Notes under the pieces: model-generated
What the model was told of the DNA's origin: nothing
What the model saw: only the letters and a program-made list of their open reading frames with translations
Database searches by the model: none
Position numbers and translations under genes: made by a program
Assembly (NCBI GenBank): GCA_964418255.1
Contig: CAYQKV010000007.1
Coordinates: 39,685-103,684, forward strand
DNA length: 64,000 nt
Reading direction: 5' to 3'
Origin: CAG-1782 sp964418255
GTDB lineage: Bacteria; Bacillota; Clostridia; Christensenellales; DTU072
In this document: in pieces, positions 1 through 8,072 of the stretch
How the letters are laid out: each line of letters opens with the position of its first letter
How positions within the stretch are numbered: position 1 is the stretch's first letter

Positions 1-1
1 A

Positions 2-712
2 ATGAAAAAAAGATTGCTTATTCTTACCGTTATCTTCGCCTTTCTCTTTGCGTTTTCCGCGTGTTCGGAACGCAAAATAACGGAAATCTCCCTTGTCAAA
101 AACTCATTTCCAACCGAATACCGAGTCGACGAAACGCTCGACCTTTCGGGAGCGTTCCTTTCCCTCGTTTACTCTAACGGCGACCCCGAACGCAAGGAAA
201 TAACCGCGGATATGGTAGAGGGTTTCGATACTTCCACCACGGGCGAAAAAACGTTATGGGTAGTCTACGGCGAACACCGCGTCAGCCATACTTATCGGGT
301 TTACAACCCCGAAAACGCGGCGAAAGAAATTCTTACCACCGCGCGGCTCTCCCTCTCCGCTTACGCAAACGACGAATATATCGAATACACGTTGCGCCTT
401 TCTATGGGCGACCTTAAAGAAATCTCCGCGATTTCCTTTACCCTGCAATCCGAAACCTCGCTTTCGGTAAACGCGGCGAAAAGCAATCTCACGCTGTCTT
501 CCGAGGGGTCGAACGCGTCGTACCGCTGTTCGGTTTCTTCCGACGGCAAGACGCTGAAAACGGTTATTTTCGAGACCGACGGACAAACGCTTATGCGCGA
601 AACGGGTATTGTCGCAAGGATAAAAATAAACGGCGGAACCGCCCGTTCGGTATCGGTTAAGGACGCGACCGTATCCGACGGAAATCGGAATTATTACCTG
701 CCGTCCGCATAA
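2..712 (+). CDS. lipoprotein with a Big_3-type Ig-like domain
   Basis: A 236-residue lipoprotein. A basic start and hydrophobic stretch lead to a lipobox ending FSAC, so Cys21 would be lipidated and the protein anchored outside the membrane. Residues about 28-100 read like a group 3 bacterial Ig-like domain (P-x-x-Y, L-D-L-S-G, Y-x-x-G-D, G-F-D-T-S-T-x-G spacing). The remaining 130 residues are beta-rich with no motif I recognise. The start lies one base from the window edge, so its ribosome site and promoter are unseen. It is the first of a run of plus-strand envelope genes. The function, probably binding or adhesion at the surface, is inference. Confidence 0.8.
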   Translation: MKKRLLILTVIFAFLFAFSACSERKITEISLVKNSFPTEYRVDETLDLSGAFLSLVYSNGDPERKEITADMVEGFDTSTTGEKTLWVVYGEHRVSHTYRVYNPENAAKEILTTARLSLSAYANDEYIEYTLRLSMGDLKEISAISFTLQSETSLSVNAAKSNLTLSSEGSNASYRCSVSSDGKTLKTVIFETDGQTLMRETGIVARIKINGGTARSVSVKDATVSDGNRNYYLPSA

Positions 713-759
713 AAATGAAAACGTACGCGCGGCGCAAAGCGCGATTATCAAGGAAATAT

Positions 760-2523
760 ATGCTACGAAAAAAACTTACAAAAAAAGAAAGAATTTTCGA
801 CCCCGTCAAGGAAAACGAAAAAGATTTAATCGCTTACGACTGCGTTAAGCTCTATGCGGAAACCGACATTCCCATTCCCGAGAAATCGCAATTCGTCGAC
901 GGCGGAATTCTCACTCCCAAAAAAATCTGGCAGGACTTCGACCCGACGGAAGAACGTTTCGACGGAAAACTCGTTTTTTCGGAAAACAATCTTACCGTTT
1001 ATTCTTTCTGCGCCGCCCATTGTCCCGACGGCGACCTTACCGTACAACTGAGCGTTTACGCCCCGTCCTACGATTCGCCCAAAGGGGTAATTCTTATCGG
1101 CGACAACTCCCGCGTTCCGCAAAAATCCGTTATCGACGACATAGTAGGTCGCGGAAGCTACGTCTTTATCGCCGACTACAACGGCGTCTTTGACAACACT
1201 CTTACCCTTTTCCCCCCGTCTCTGTCCTACGGCAAATCGGGCAACGAAGGGAAACATCTTACCGAACTTTCTCCCACGGCAAAAGAAACGTGCGCGTATC
1301 TTTACACTCTCATACACCGCCGCGCGCTCGGCTTTATCGAAGAGACCTACGGAAAAAAATGCGTAATCGCTCTCGGCATAAAACGCGGCGTGGAAATCGC
1401 TATGCAATTAGCGGGTACGGAAAAAACGCGGATTACCGCCCTCGCCTGCGTGGGCGCAAGCGGCTATCCCGAGTACGCGGGAATCCCCCGCTATCCCGTA
1501 GGCGCTTCCACTCTTAACGACGACGTGCTCGCTTTTATCGCCGGCGCAAGCGGAGTATCCTACCTGAAAGGCTATCCTCACCCCGTGTTCGCGGCGGTGG
1601 GCAGCAACGGCACAATAAGCGACGTTGACAGACTTTCGTCTCTTAAAAACTTGATTTCGGGACCCCTTACCGTCTCGATTTCGCAAGAGTTTTCCGACAA
1701 CGTAGACAAAGAAACGTGGAAAGTTTGTCTTGATTTTCTCGATTCTTCGTTCTGGAAGAGCGATTTTCCTTTACCGCCGGTTTCGTCCGTCAAAGTCAAC
1801 CGCGACGGTTCGGTATACGCGGACATAACCGCTTCGATTAGACCGAAGATAAAGTTTCTCTCTTTCTACTATTCCTACAACAACATCGACCACCGAACGA
1901 GGACGTGGGAAAAGGTCGCCTGCGAGACGGTAGGCGAAGGGCAATACCTTGCCAAACTTTCTTTCTCCACGCAGTGTTCGACCTTGTTTTTCTACACCGA
2001 AACCGTCTACGAAAACGGTTTGATTTCCACCGAACCTCCCAAATTCGCAGACCTTTCCGCGTACAGAATTATGTTGTCCGCTCCTCAAAGCGCGACCGTC
2101 CTTTACCGTCACGGCGCGGAGGGAGAATTCCTGCCCGTAAGCGAAGACGCGGTAGTCGGACGGGAAACCATACTCGAAAAGACCCTGCCTTCGGGCGCGA
2201 AAGGCGCGGTTTGCCCCGACGGCAGTATGAAACTTTTCGTCGGGGACTCCTGCCGTCTTATCGAAAACGGCAAGCTGTTGCAAGCCGACACTTTCAGCAA
2301 CGAACCGTATTATCAACTTGAACTTTCGGTAAGTTGCGGTTTTCCCGCCACCGTTTATCGCGCTTCGAAACGCATAATGGGCGGCGCGACGTTCAACGGC
2401 ACCACGTTTGCCTGTTCCGACTTCAAAGACGAATTTTTCCGTCCGTTGCCGTCCTGGAAAGAGGTAAATACCTTCGTCGTCGTCACTCCCGACGTCACGG
2501 TCAACAAACTTACGTTTATATAA
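760..2523 (+). CDS. esterase-like protein lacking the nucleophile serine
   Basis: A protein of 587 residues from the ATG at 760, which has AAGGA just upstream. An in-frame ATG at 715 would add 15 basic residues but has no ribosome site. The first two thirds look like an alpha/beta-hydrolase or acetyl-xylan-esterase fold: a strand with VILIGDNS, an Asp-rich turn, then a helix after the strand CVIALG. The nucleophile elbow, normally G-x-S-x-G, reads GIKRG at about residues 206-210, so the usual catalytic serine is absent. Residues about 340-450 look like an Ig-type beta domain. There is no signal peptide. It lies between a lipoprotein and signal peptidase. Probably a non-catalytic binding or scaffold protein (inference). 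Confidence 0.6.
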   Translation: MLRKKLTKKERIFDPVKENEKDLIAYDCVKLYAETDIPIPEKSQFVDGGILTPKKIWQDFDPTEERFDGKLVFSENNLTVYSFCAAHCPDGDLTVQLSVYAPSYDSPKGVILIGDNSRVPQKSVIDDIVGRGSYVFIADYNGVFDNTLTLFPPSLSYGKSGNEGKHLTELSPTAKETCAYLYTLIHRRALGFIEETYGKKCVIALGIKRGVEIAMQLAGTEKTRITALACVGASGYPEYAGIPRYPVGASTLNDDVLAFIAGASGVSYLKGYPHPVFAAVGSNGTISDVDRLSSLKNLISGPLTVSISQEFSDNVDKETWKVCLDFLDSSFWKSDFPLPPVSSVKVNRDGSVYADITASIRPKIKFLSFYYSYNNIDHRTRTWEKVACETVGEGQYLAKLSFSTQCSTLFFYTETVYENGLISTEPPKFADLSAYRIMLSAPQSATVLYRHGAEGEFLPVSEDAVVGRETILEKTLPSGAKGAVCPDGSMKLFVGDSCRLIENGKLLQADTFSNEPYYQLELSVSCGFPATVYRASKRIMGGATFNGTTFACSDFKDEFFRPLPSWKEVNTFVVVTPDVTVNKLTFI

Positions 2524-2539
2524 TTCCGAGGCTGTAAAT

Positions 2540-3127
2540 ATGGACGAAAAAAACAAAAACTCTTCTATGGAAGAAATGTTATCCCCGCGCGACAACAATA
2601 ATAAAAAACTGATTTCCGCGCTTATATGGATTGTCGTAGCCGTAGCTCTCGCTCTGGGCGCGTTCTTTTTCACGAATAATTTTCTTATGCGCTGGCCGAT
2701 AGAGGGTTCGTCGATGAACCCCACTCTGGAAAGCGACGACAACGTTCTTCTCTTCCGCACGCAAAAAGTCGATTACGACGACGTGATTATCTTCTATCTC
2801 GACGGACTGGAAAAATACCTCGTCAAACGCGTAATCGGCAAAGAAGGCGACGTAATAACGACGTCTTTCGACAATGAAAGCAACGTCTACCACGTTTACC
2901 GCAACGGAGAACTTCTTTCCGAAGAGAAAATCAACGAACCTATGGTTGGCACGGGCGGTTGGAAGAACTCCACGATAACCGTCCCGAAAGGCAAATTTTA
3001 CTTCCTCGGAGACAACCGAAACCACTCTACCGACAGCAACGAGGGTTATCTTGCCGACGTCGACTCAATCGTCGGTATAGCCTTCCTCCGAATAAGCGAC
3101 GGCAACGGCATACGCATTATAAAATAA
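2540..3127 (+). CDS. lepB: signal peptidase I
   Basis: Type I signal peptidase of the Gram-positive size class (195 residues). It has one N-terminal membrane helix (about residues 23-45) and an external catalytic domain. The Ser/Lys dyad is visible: Ser58 in GSSMNPT and Lys96 in YLVKRVIG. The box GDNRNHSTDSN follows near residue 152. It removes signal peptides from secreted proteins on the outer face of the membrane. GAGG lies 8 nt before the ATG. It sits inside a cluster of lipoproteins and secreted proteins, though lipoproteins themselves use signal peptidase II. An alternative symbol is sipS. Confidence 0.93.
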   Translation: MDEKNKNSSMEEMLSPRDNNNKKLISALIWIVVAVALALGAFFFTNNFLMRWPIEGSSMNPTLESDDNVLLFRTQKVDYDDVIIFYLDGLEKYLVKRVIGKEGDVITTSFDNESNVYHVYRNGELLSEEKINEPMVGTGGWKNSTITVPKGKFYFLGDNRNHSTDSNEGYLADVDSIVGIAFLRISDGNGIRIIK

Positions 3128-3168
3128 ACCCGCATATTGCTTTAACCGGCGATACGGATGGAGAGAAA

Positions 3169-4707
3169 ATGAAAACTTTTTACAAATCGGCGGCGCTATG
3201 TCTTCTTGCGATTACGACGGTCTTTTTCTTTGGCTGTTCCGAAAGTCGGGAAACAAACGTAGGCGCGCTGGAAAATCTCTCTTTAAGCGCGATTGAAAGC
3301 GCGTTCTCTTCCTATAACGGAGAGGACGAATTGCACGCTTCTTACGTCAATTCTTCGAAAGGTTTAACTTCTCTTCTGTCCCTGTCCGACATCCCCTTGC
3401 CCGAAACTCTTACTTCTTCCGACAATTCTCTACCTTTCGGTTTAATGCTCTACGACGGGGAAAAATACGTTCCCGCATTTACCTGCGACGCGTTCGACGA
3501 AAACAAAAAATCCCTCTTTTTCACCCACGGAATGGGTTATAACGGCTCCTGGTACAATTCGAAAGGCTATTTCGACGCGGGGTACAACGTGTTTGCGTTT
3601 TTCTGGGGCGCATTTGCCGGCGAAGACAATATGAACGCGGCTGTCGTCTGCGATAAAGTGTGGTTCTACGACGGTTCGCACCGTTTCCGCACGGAAAGAG
3701 GGGGAACGTGGAACGACGGCTCTTCGATAAACCACTCTCTCGTGGAAATTTACGCCGCGTCCTACTGCGACTTTTTGCTCGCGCACCCCGACTATACCTC
3801 GAAAGAAATCACCGTAGCTGGACATTCTTACGGCGGTATGATGACTTTCGGACTTCTCAGTTATCTTACCGCCGCTTTCCGAAGCGGCGTTCTCGACGCC
3901 CGTCTTCTTCCCGACCGCGCGATTATGTGCGACCCATTTCTTATGAACGGCAATTCCTCCCGCCACGTTCGCTGGCTGAGCGATATGCAAAATCCCGACT
4001 TCGGAGGGGTCGCTTATCTCGCTTACGAAGGGGTTCTTGCGGCGAAATCCCTCGGCATTTCCGTTTCCCTCGTCCGCACAAGTCAGTTCATCGCGATGCC
4101 CACCGTTCTTGCGTACCGCGACCTCGAAATCGGCAACGCTATGCTCGATAAACTCAACTCTTCCCTTCTCTACGTCGACGCGCCCGCGACGAATATGCTC
4201 AACCTAAGCGACGCGCACAACTACGGAATATACTGGCCGTCGTACGTCACGGAAGAAAAATTCGATTCTTCAAACCCGACCGAATACGCTTACAGTCCGC
4301 TTAACCCTTACCACGCCGACTACGCGCGTATGGGGGAAACGTACTCCCTTAACTTCAACAAAACGCCCTACAACCTAAAAGACGACGAAATAACCCTCGA
4401 CTATAAAGGCAAAACCAAAATTTACGGATTCGTTTTCGAAGACGAGAACGGAAACGGGGAACTCGACGAACGCCTGTCGAAACATATCGTCGGCGCGACG
4501 GTGGAAATAAAAAATTCGTCGCAAGACGTCGTTTTCACCGCGACAACCTCGCTGAGCGGCTATTTCGAATACTTCGCCCTACCCGACGTTTATACCCTTT
4601 CCGTAACCTTGCCCTCGGGGTATTCTTTCGATAAAATCCTTACTTTGACTGCGGACGAAGGCGACTATTTCCTTCCCGCCCTTATTCCTACGGAGAAAAC
4701 AAAATGA
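3169..4707 (+). CDS. lipoprotein alpha/beta-hydrolase with SdrD_B-like domain
   Basis: A 512-residue lipoprotein (FFFGC, Cys23). The ATG at 3169 is chosen because the signal peptide starts there and GGAGAG precedes it; the frame is open further upstream but overlaps lepB. Residues about 110-370 form an alpha/beta-hydrolase: oxyanion-type HGMG near 120 and nucleophile GHSYGG with Ser220. A histidine in DAHNYG near residue 345 could complete the triad. From about 415 a small Cna_B/SdrD_B-like domain begins with DENGNGELDE, a calcium-loop-like turn, followed by SGYF and GYSF. Probably a surface lipase or esterase; the substrate is unknown. It overlaps the next gene by 4 nt, so the two are translationally coupled. 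Confidence 0.8.
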   Translation: MKTFYKSAALCLLAITTVFFFGCSESRETNVGALENLSLSAIESAFSSYNGEDELHASYVNSSKGLTSLLSLSDIPLPETLTSSDNSLPFGLMLYDGEKYVPAFTCDAFDENKKSLFFTHGMGYNGSWYNSKGYFDAGYNVFAFFWGAFAGEDNMNAAVVCDKVWFYDGSHRFRTERGGTWNDGSSINHSLVEIYAASYCDFLLAHPDYTSKEITVAGHSYGGMMTFGLLSYLTAAFRSGVLDARLLPDRAIMCDPFLMNGNSSRHVRWLSDMQNPDFGGVAYLAYEGVLAAKSLGISVSLVRTSQFIAMPTVLAYRDLEIGNAMLDKLNSSLLYVDAPATNMLNLSDAHNYGIYWPSYVTEEKFDSSNPTEYAYSPLNPYHADYARMGETYSLNFNKTPYNLKDDEITLDYKGKTKIYGFVFEDENGNGELDERLSKHIVGATVEIKNSSQDVVFTATTSLSGYFEYFALPDVYTLSVTLPSGYSFDKILTLTADEGDYFLPALIPTEKTK

Positions 4708-5552
4708 AACGTTTAAGTAGCCTTAAAAAACCATATCGGATAACCATTTACGCAATTTGCGCCGCGCTCGTCGTCGTTCTCACCCTTCTTTGGGTTATGT
4801 TTGCGGTAATCGCCGTGCACAAAACAAACACCTACGGTTACGACGGATTCAAAGGCACGCGCACTATTGCTCACAGAGGTTACAGCGGCAAATATTTCGA
4901 CAACACACTGCAATCGTTCGTCGCGGCGGGCGAAGAAGGATTCTTTTACGGAATAGAGACCGACATACGCCGCACAAAAGACGGCGTATGGGTATGTTGT
5001 CACGACGACAACCCGTTTGCCGACAAAAGCATAAAAATCACGCAGTCTCTTTACTCCGACGTCAAAGACCTGCCGCTCGACCTTTCGAACGCAAAGCCCG
5101 AAGCGGACGTCAATCAAACGTACGTTCTTCCCACATACGAAGAATATCTTTCTGTGTGCGCGTCATACGGCAAACTCGCGCTTATCGAAATCAAAGGCTC
5201 GTATTCCGCCGAAGATTTGGAGGAACCGGTAACGCGGGCGATAAGTAAACTCGGTTATTCACGGGCATATTTCGGAAGTTTTACTCTGAAAAGCATTGAA
5301 AGCGTGCTCGAAATCGAACCGTACGCGCGCGTTATTCTCTTCGCGGGGCAGTCGATAGTATCTTACTGCTATACGAAAATGGGTTTCGGCGTAGGCGTAA
5401 ACAAAAAAATTCTGAGCGACAAGCTAATCGAACGCTCGCACGAAGCGAACGCCCCCGTGTTCGTCTATACGATTAAGAATAAAGACGAATACCTCTCTTA
5501 CTCGGAAAAAAACGTAGATTTTATCATTACCGATTACGCTTTCGACCTGTAA
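4704..5552 (+). CDS. membrane-anchored glycerophosphodiester phosphodiesterase
   Basis: GDPD-family enzyme of 282 residues that hydrolyses glycerophosphodiesters to glycerol-3-phosphate and an alcohol. One N-terminal membrane helix (about residues 13-36) suggests the TIM-barrel domain lies outside. Family motifs are visible: IAHRGYSG, then GIETDIRRTKDG with Glu and Asp metal ligands, CCHDD, and ALIEIKG in mid-protein. The C-terminus has TIKNKDEY and the final DFIITDYAFD, as in GlpQ/UgpQ proteins. The start overlaps the previous stop (ATGA). A second GDPD lies at 43532. Substrates may be lipoteichoic acid or phospholipid head groups (inference). Confidence 0.9.
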   Translation: MKRLSSLKKPYRITIYAICAALVVVLTLLWVMFAVIAVHKTNTYGYDGFKGTRTIAHRGYSGKYFDNTLQSFVAAGEEGFFYGIETDIRRTKDGVWVCCHDDNPFADKSIKITQSLYSDVKDLPLDLSNAKPEADVNQTYVLPTYEEYLSVCASYGKLALIEIKGSYSAEDLEEPVTRAISKLGYSRAYFGSFTLKSIESVLEIEPYARVILFAGQSIVSYCYTKMGFGVGVNKKILSDKLIERSHEANAPVFVYTIKNKDEYLSYSEKNVDFIITDYAFDL

Positions 5553-5631
5553 AACGCCCTTCGTTTCTTTTTCCGATTTCGGGCATTATAAAACCGCAAG
5601 GCGCGCTATTCATAAATATTGTTTTTATCCA

Positions 5632-5660
5632 TTGCATTTTATTCTTAAATAGGTTATACT
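5632..5660 (+). promoter_or_regulatory. sigma-A promoter for the 5703 lipoprotein
   Basis: TTGCAT (5632-5637), a 17-nt spacer and TATACT (5655-5660), about 40 nt before the CDS, in an AT-rich intergenic stretch. It separates the 5703 gene from the upstream operon. Confidence 0.75.
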
Positions 5661-5702
5661 TATTAAGTTATATTATAATAAATATATTTTCGGAGCAGAA
5701 AT

Positions 5703-7172
5703 ATGAAAAAAAATATTGTCATTCTTACGATTTGTCTGTTGCTCGTCGGTGCGGTAATCCTCTGCGCTTGCTCGGAAAACACTTCCCGCGACCCGATAAA
5801 GACGGACTTAACGGGCGCAACCGTCTCCGATAACGGCGGTATGGCTGTACGCTACGGCAATTACGTTTACTTTATCAACGGTTTTGCGGGAGAAACCGCG
5901 TCCAACGCTTTCGGCGAAGTCGTTCGCGGTTCGATTTGCAGAACCACCCTTAAAAACGGCGTTCCCGATTATAAGAGCGTGCAAACGATTGTTCCCAAAA
6001 ACGCTTTCGGCGAAGACACGACTTACGGCGGAATTTATATCGTAAACGATTATATCTACTACAACACGACCAGCGTGGATAAGAACTCCGACCGCGAGTA
6101 CAAGACGGGCGAAGGCATTCTTATGCGCACCTCGATTGACGGAAGCAAAACCGAAACCGTCAAAGAATTCGACGACAACGACATTGTTTTATACGCGGGC
6201 GACGACAGCAAATTCCTCGCTTACGTCTACGACAACTACGCTTACCTCGTAAACTCCGCGGACAATTCGATAACCCTTCTTTCGAAAACCAACCGCAAAA
6301 ACCCCACGGACGAAAGACAGACCGTAGTAGCCTACAAATTCGCCGGCGATTATTTCGTATACACTATGTATAACTACGCGGACGAATCCAACTACTCCGC
6401 CGACTATATCGTATGGGCTTGCAATCTGAAAACGGGCAAACAGTCCGCTATTATGAGTTCGGACATTTACAACGGAAACTCCGACCGCAACGTTCTTTAC
6501 ACGACCACGCTCACCGACGTCATTCCCACAAACAACGGGTTTATCCTCTACTACTCGAAGAAAGGCAACGATAACGGCAAAAACGACGGGTTCTATTCCT
6601 GCGAATTCAACGGCGACGCACTCGCGTTCGACAAAGCGAAAGAAGTTCGCTACACCTATGAAACCACCGTCAACGCTTACACTAAGTTCACCCGTTTAAG
6701 CAACGGCTACACCCTCGCGTTCAATTCTCAGCTCTTCGACGTATTCGCCGCAGACGGCGGCAAAGTCGAAAACGAGGACGGAAGTTACCTTCGTCTGAAC
6801 TTCGAAAAAGCGGTTACCATTATCGACGTAGTCGAAACGGACGACGAAGTTTACGCCTACTACCTTCTTGACAGCAAGTTCTATTATATCCGTTTGTTCG
6901 ACAAGGCAGAGAACGCGCTCGTTCAGTCCAGCGCGGACGCCGTAGCGTTCTTTGCGGGCAAATATAACTCTTCTTACGTTTCTTACGACTTCATTGACGG
7001 TATAATATATTATCTCAACGACGATATGGAAGACAACGCGTATTATTACGCCCTGCCCGACTTTTCGACCGTTACTCCTTCCACTAATATCTCTACGGGT
7101 AAAATACTCGGAATAATCAGTGAAACCGACCTGATTACCCTCATCGGAGAAGAAGAAAAAAGCGAGTCCTGA
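5703..7172 (+). CDS. lipoprotein, probable beta-propeller-like repeats
   Basis: A 489-residue lipoprotein: hydrophobic leader ending LCAC, with Cys23 as the lipid site. The rest is rich in Tyr, Asn and Asp with repeated strand-turn units such as NYVYFING, DYIYYNTT, NYAYLVNS, DGIIYYLND, which resemble the DUF5050/TolB-like propeller repeats of clostridial lipoproteins. No catalytic motif seen. CGGAG precedes the ATG. It has its own promoter (5632) and terminator (7196), so it is monocistronic. Function unknown; ligand binding at the cell surface is a guess. Confidence 0.75.
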   Translation: MKKNIVILTICLLLVGAVILCACSENTSRDPIKTDLTGATVSDNGGMAVRYGNYVYFINGFAGETASNAFGEVVRGSICRTTLKNGVPDYKSVQTIVPKNAFGEDTTYGGIYIVNDYIYYNTTSVDKNSDREYKTGEGILMRTSIDGSKTETVKEFDDNDIVLYAGDDSKFLAYVYDNYAYLVNSADNSITLLSKTNRKNPTDERQTVVAYKFAGDYFVYTMYNYADESNYSADYIVWACNLKTGKQSAIMSSDIYNGNSDRNVLYTTTLTDVIPTNNGFILYYSKKGNDNGKNDGFYSCEFNGDALAFDKAKEVRYTYETTVNAYTKFTRLSNGYTLAFNSQLFDVFAADGGKVENEDGSYLRLNFEKAVTIIDVVETDDEVYAYYLLDSKFYYIRLFDKAENALVQSSADAVAFFAGKYNSSYVSYDFIDGIIYYLNDDMEDNAYYYALPDFSTVTPSTNISTGKILGIISETDLITLIGEEEKSES

Positions 7173-7195
7173 TATTCTTAGATAACAAAACAATT

Positions 7196-7230
7196 ACGGC
7201 GAGCAGAAATTCTGCCCGCCGTATTTTTTT
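7196..7230 (+). terminator. rho-independent terminator
   Basis: ACGGCG-A-GCAGA, loop AAT, TCTGC-C-CGCCGT, then A and seven T. It follows the 5703 gene by 24 nt. Confidence 0.85.
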
Positions 7231-7256
7231 ACGTTTATCCGTTCAACGCGTTCCCG

Positions 7257-7534
7257 TTATAAATCCATAGCCCGTTCGTCCAAAAGAAACCGTTCTATTC
7301 CCACGTACAGCACGCCTTTTTCGTCGTGCCACGGAATAATATCGTCTTTTACCACGACGATTTTCTTAAAAGAATCGTCTATCCTGTTTAGGGAATTCGT
7401 CTCCTGCAAACGTTTTTCCGCAGTGCCGATATACAGCGCCGATTGAATATAATACCGCCTGTCGGCTTGATTTGCGACAAAGTCCACCTCTAATTGCTTA
7501 CGCTTAACTTTTTGTCTTACGGCGTTTCGGCTTG
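7257..7534 (-). pseudogene. C-terminal fragment of a DUF4143 ATPase
   Basis: About 90 residues matching only the C-terminal end of the AAA/DUF4143 ATPases: QLEVDFVANQ, YYIQSALY, KRLQETNSLNRIDDSFKK, ending LLDERAMDL. No ATG, Walker A or Walker B is present; reading upstream the frame stops at a TAA after about 15 unmatched codons. The N-terminal two thirds of the gene are gone. An intact but different member lies at 55241. I read this as the remnant of a gene destroyed by the rearrangement that left the direct repeats at 7575 and 7967. Confidence 0.75.
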
Positions 7535-7574
7535 CTGTTTATAAGGCACAATCTATAATTTCCGTCAAGCATTT

Positions 7575-7622
7575 TCGGAAAATTTGCGTATTGCGACAAT
7601 TTTCCCGTTTCTATAAAAGGTA
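7575..7622 (+). repeat. direct repeat, left copy
   Basis: About 48 bp starting TCGGAAAATTTGCG and ending CTATAAAAGGTA. The second copy at 7967-8013 matches at about 46 positions (two substitutions and one inserted C). The copies are 392 bp apart and bracket a gene fragment and hairpin-repeat copy A. Confidence 0.85.
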
Positions 7623-7625
7623 ACG

Positions 7626-7764
7626 CCGCTTTTCGCGCTTTGTCGCGCAATATCTCGCTTTGTTAAATCGGAACGTATTCGAAGTTTACGAGTATAAAAA
7701 ACAAGAGTGGAGAGATTACGTTGATTTTATCCACCGTTTTACTATTCAAATACTCAAAAAGTAA
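7626..7764 (+). pseudogene. orphan C-terminal coding remnant
   Basis: An open stretch with no start codon that ends ...EWRDYVDFIHRFTIQILKK-stop and has protein-like composition (VFEVYEYKKQEWRDYV). A TAA closes the frame only about 25 codons upstream. It runs directly into hairpin-repeat copy A. I cannot assign a family. It may be the tail of a gene cut by the same event that produced the flanking direct repeats. Confidence 0.3.
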
Positions 7765-7949
7765 AAATCACACTTTTTACTTTTTGCCCTTATGAGGATA
7801 AGCAAGGGGCGTGAACCCCTTGCGAGCTTACATAATAAGCAAAATGTGTCATTTTGCTTCCTTTGTAGTCCGACTTACACGGAATTAAATTTTATCCGCA
7901 CAAAGGCTTTTGCCGACTGCGGTAAAATTCCGTGTAACGACTGGTCGGA
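7754..7949 (+). repeat. four-hairpin repeat, copy A
   Basis: Four successive hairpins: H0 CAAAAAGTAAAAA/TTTTTACTTTTTG; H1 GCAAGGGG/CCCCTTGC; H2 AAGCAAAATG/CATTTTGCTT; H3 TCCGAC-TTACACGGAATT paired with AATTCCGTGTAA and GGTCGGA. A tail to about 7970 repeats GGTCGG. Six more copies lie at 20.7-23.0 kb. Short reading frames within it are by-products of the repeat. Confidence 0.9.
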
Positions 7950-7966
7950 AGCCTTACGCCGTTTGG

Positions 7967-8013
7967 TCGGAAAATTTGCGTATTGCGACATTTTTTCCGT
8001 TTCTATAAACAGG
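7967..8013 (+). repeat. direct repeat, right copy
   Basis: Second copy of the repeat at 7575-7622. It ends at the terminator of the minus-strand operon, so this copy is probably the original chromosomal sequence and the left one a duplication (inference). Confidence 0.85.
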
Positions 8014-8015
8014 TA

Positions 8016-8048
8016 TAAAAAAGCCGTCCGAAAATATTTCCGAACGGC
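8016..8048 (-). terminator. terminator of the 9371/8073 operon
   Basis: Read on the minus strand: GCCGTTCG, an AT-rich loop, CGGACGGC, then six T. It lies 25 nt after the stop of the 8073 gene. Confidence 0.8.
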
Positions 8049-8072
8049 AAGATTATTTTCGAAGAATACGGT

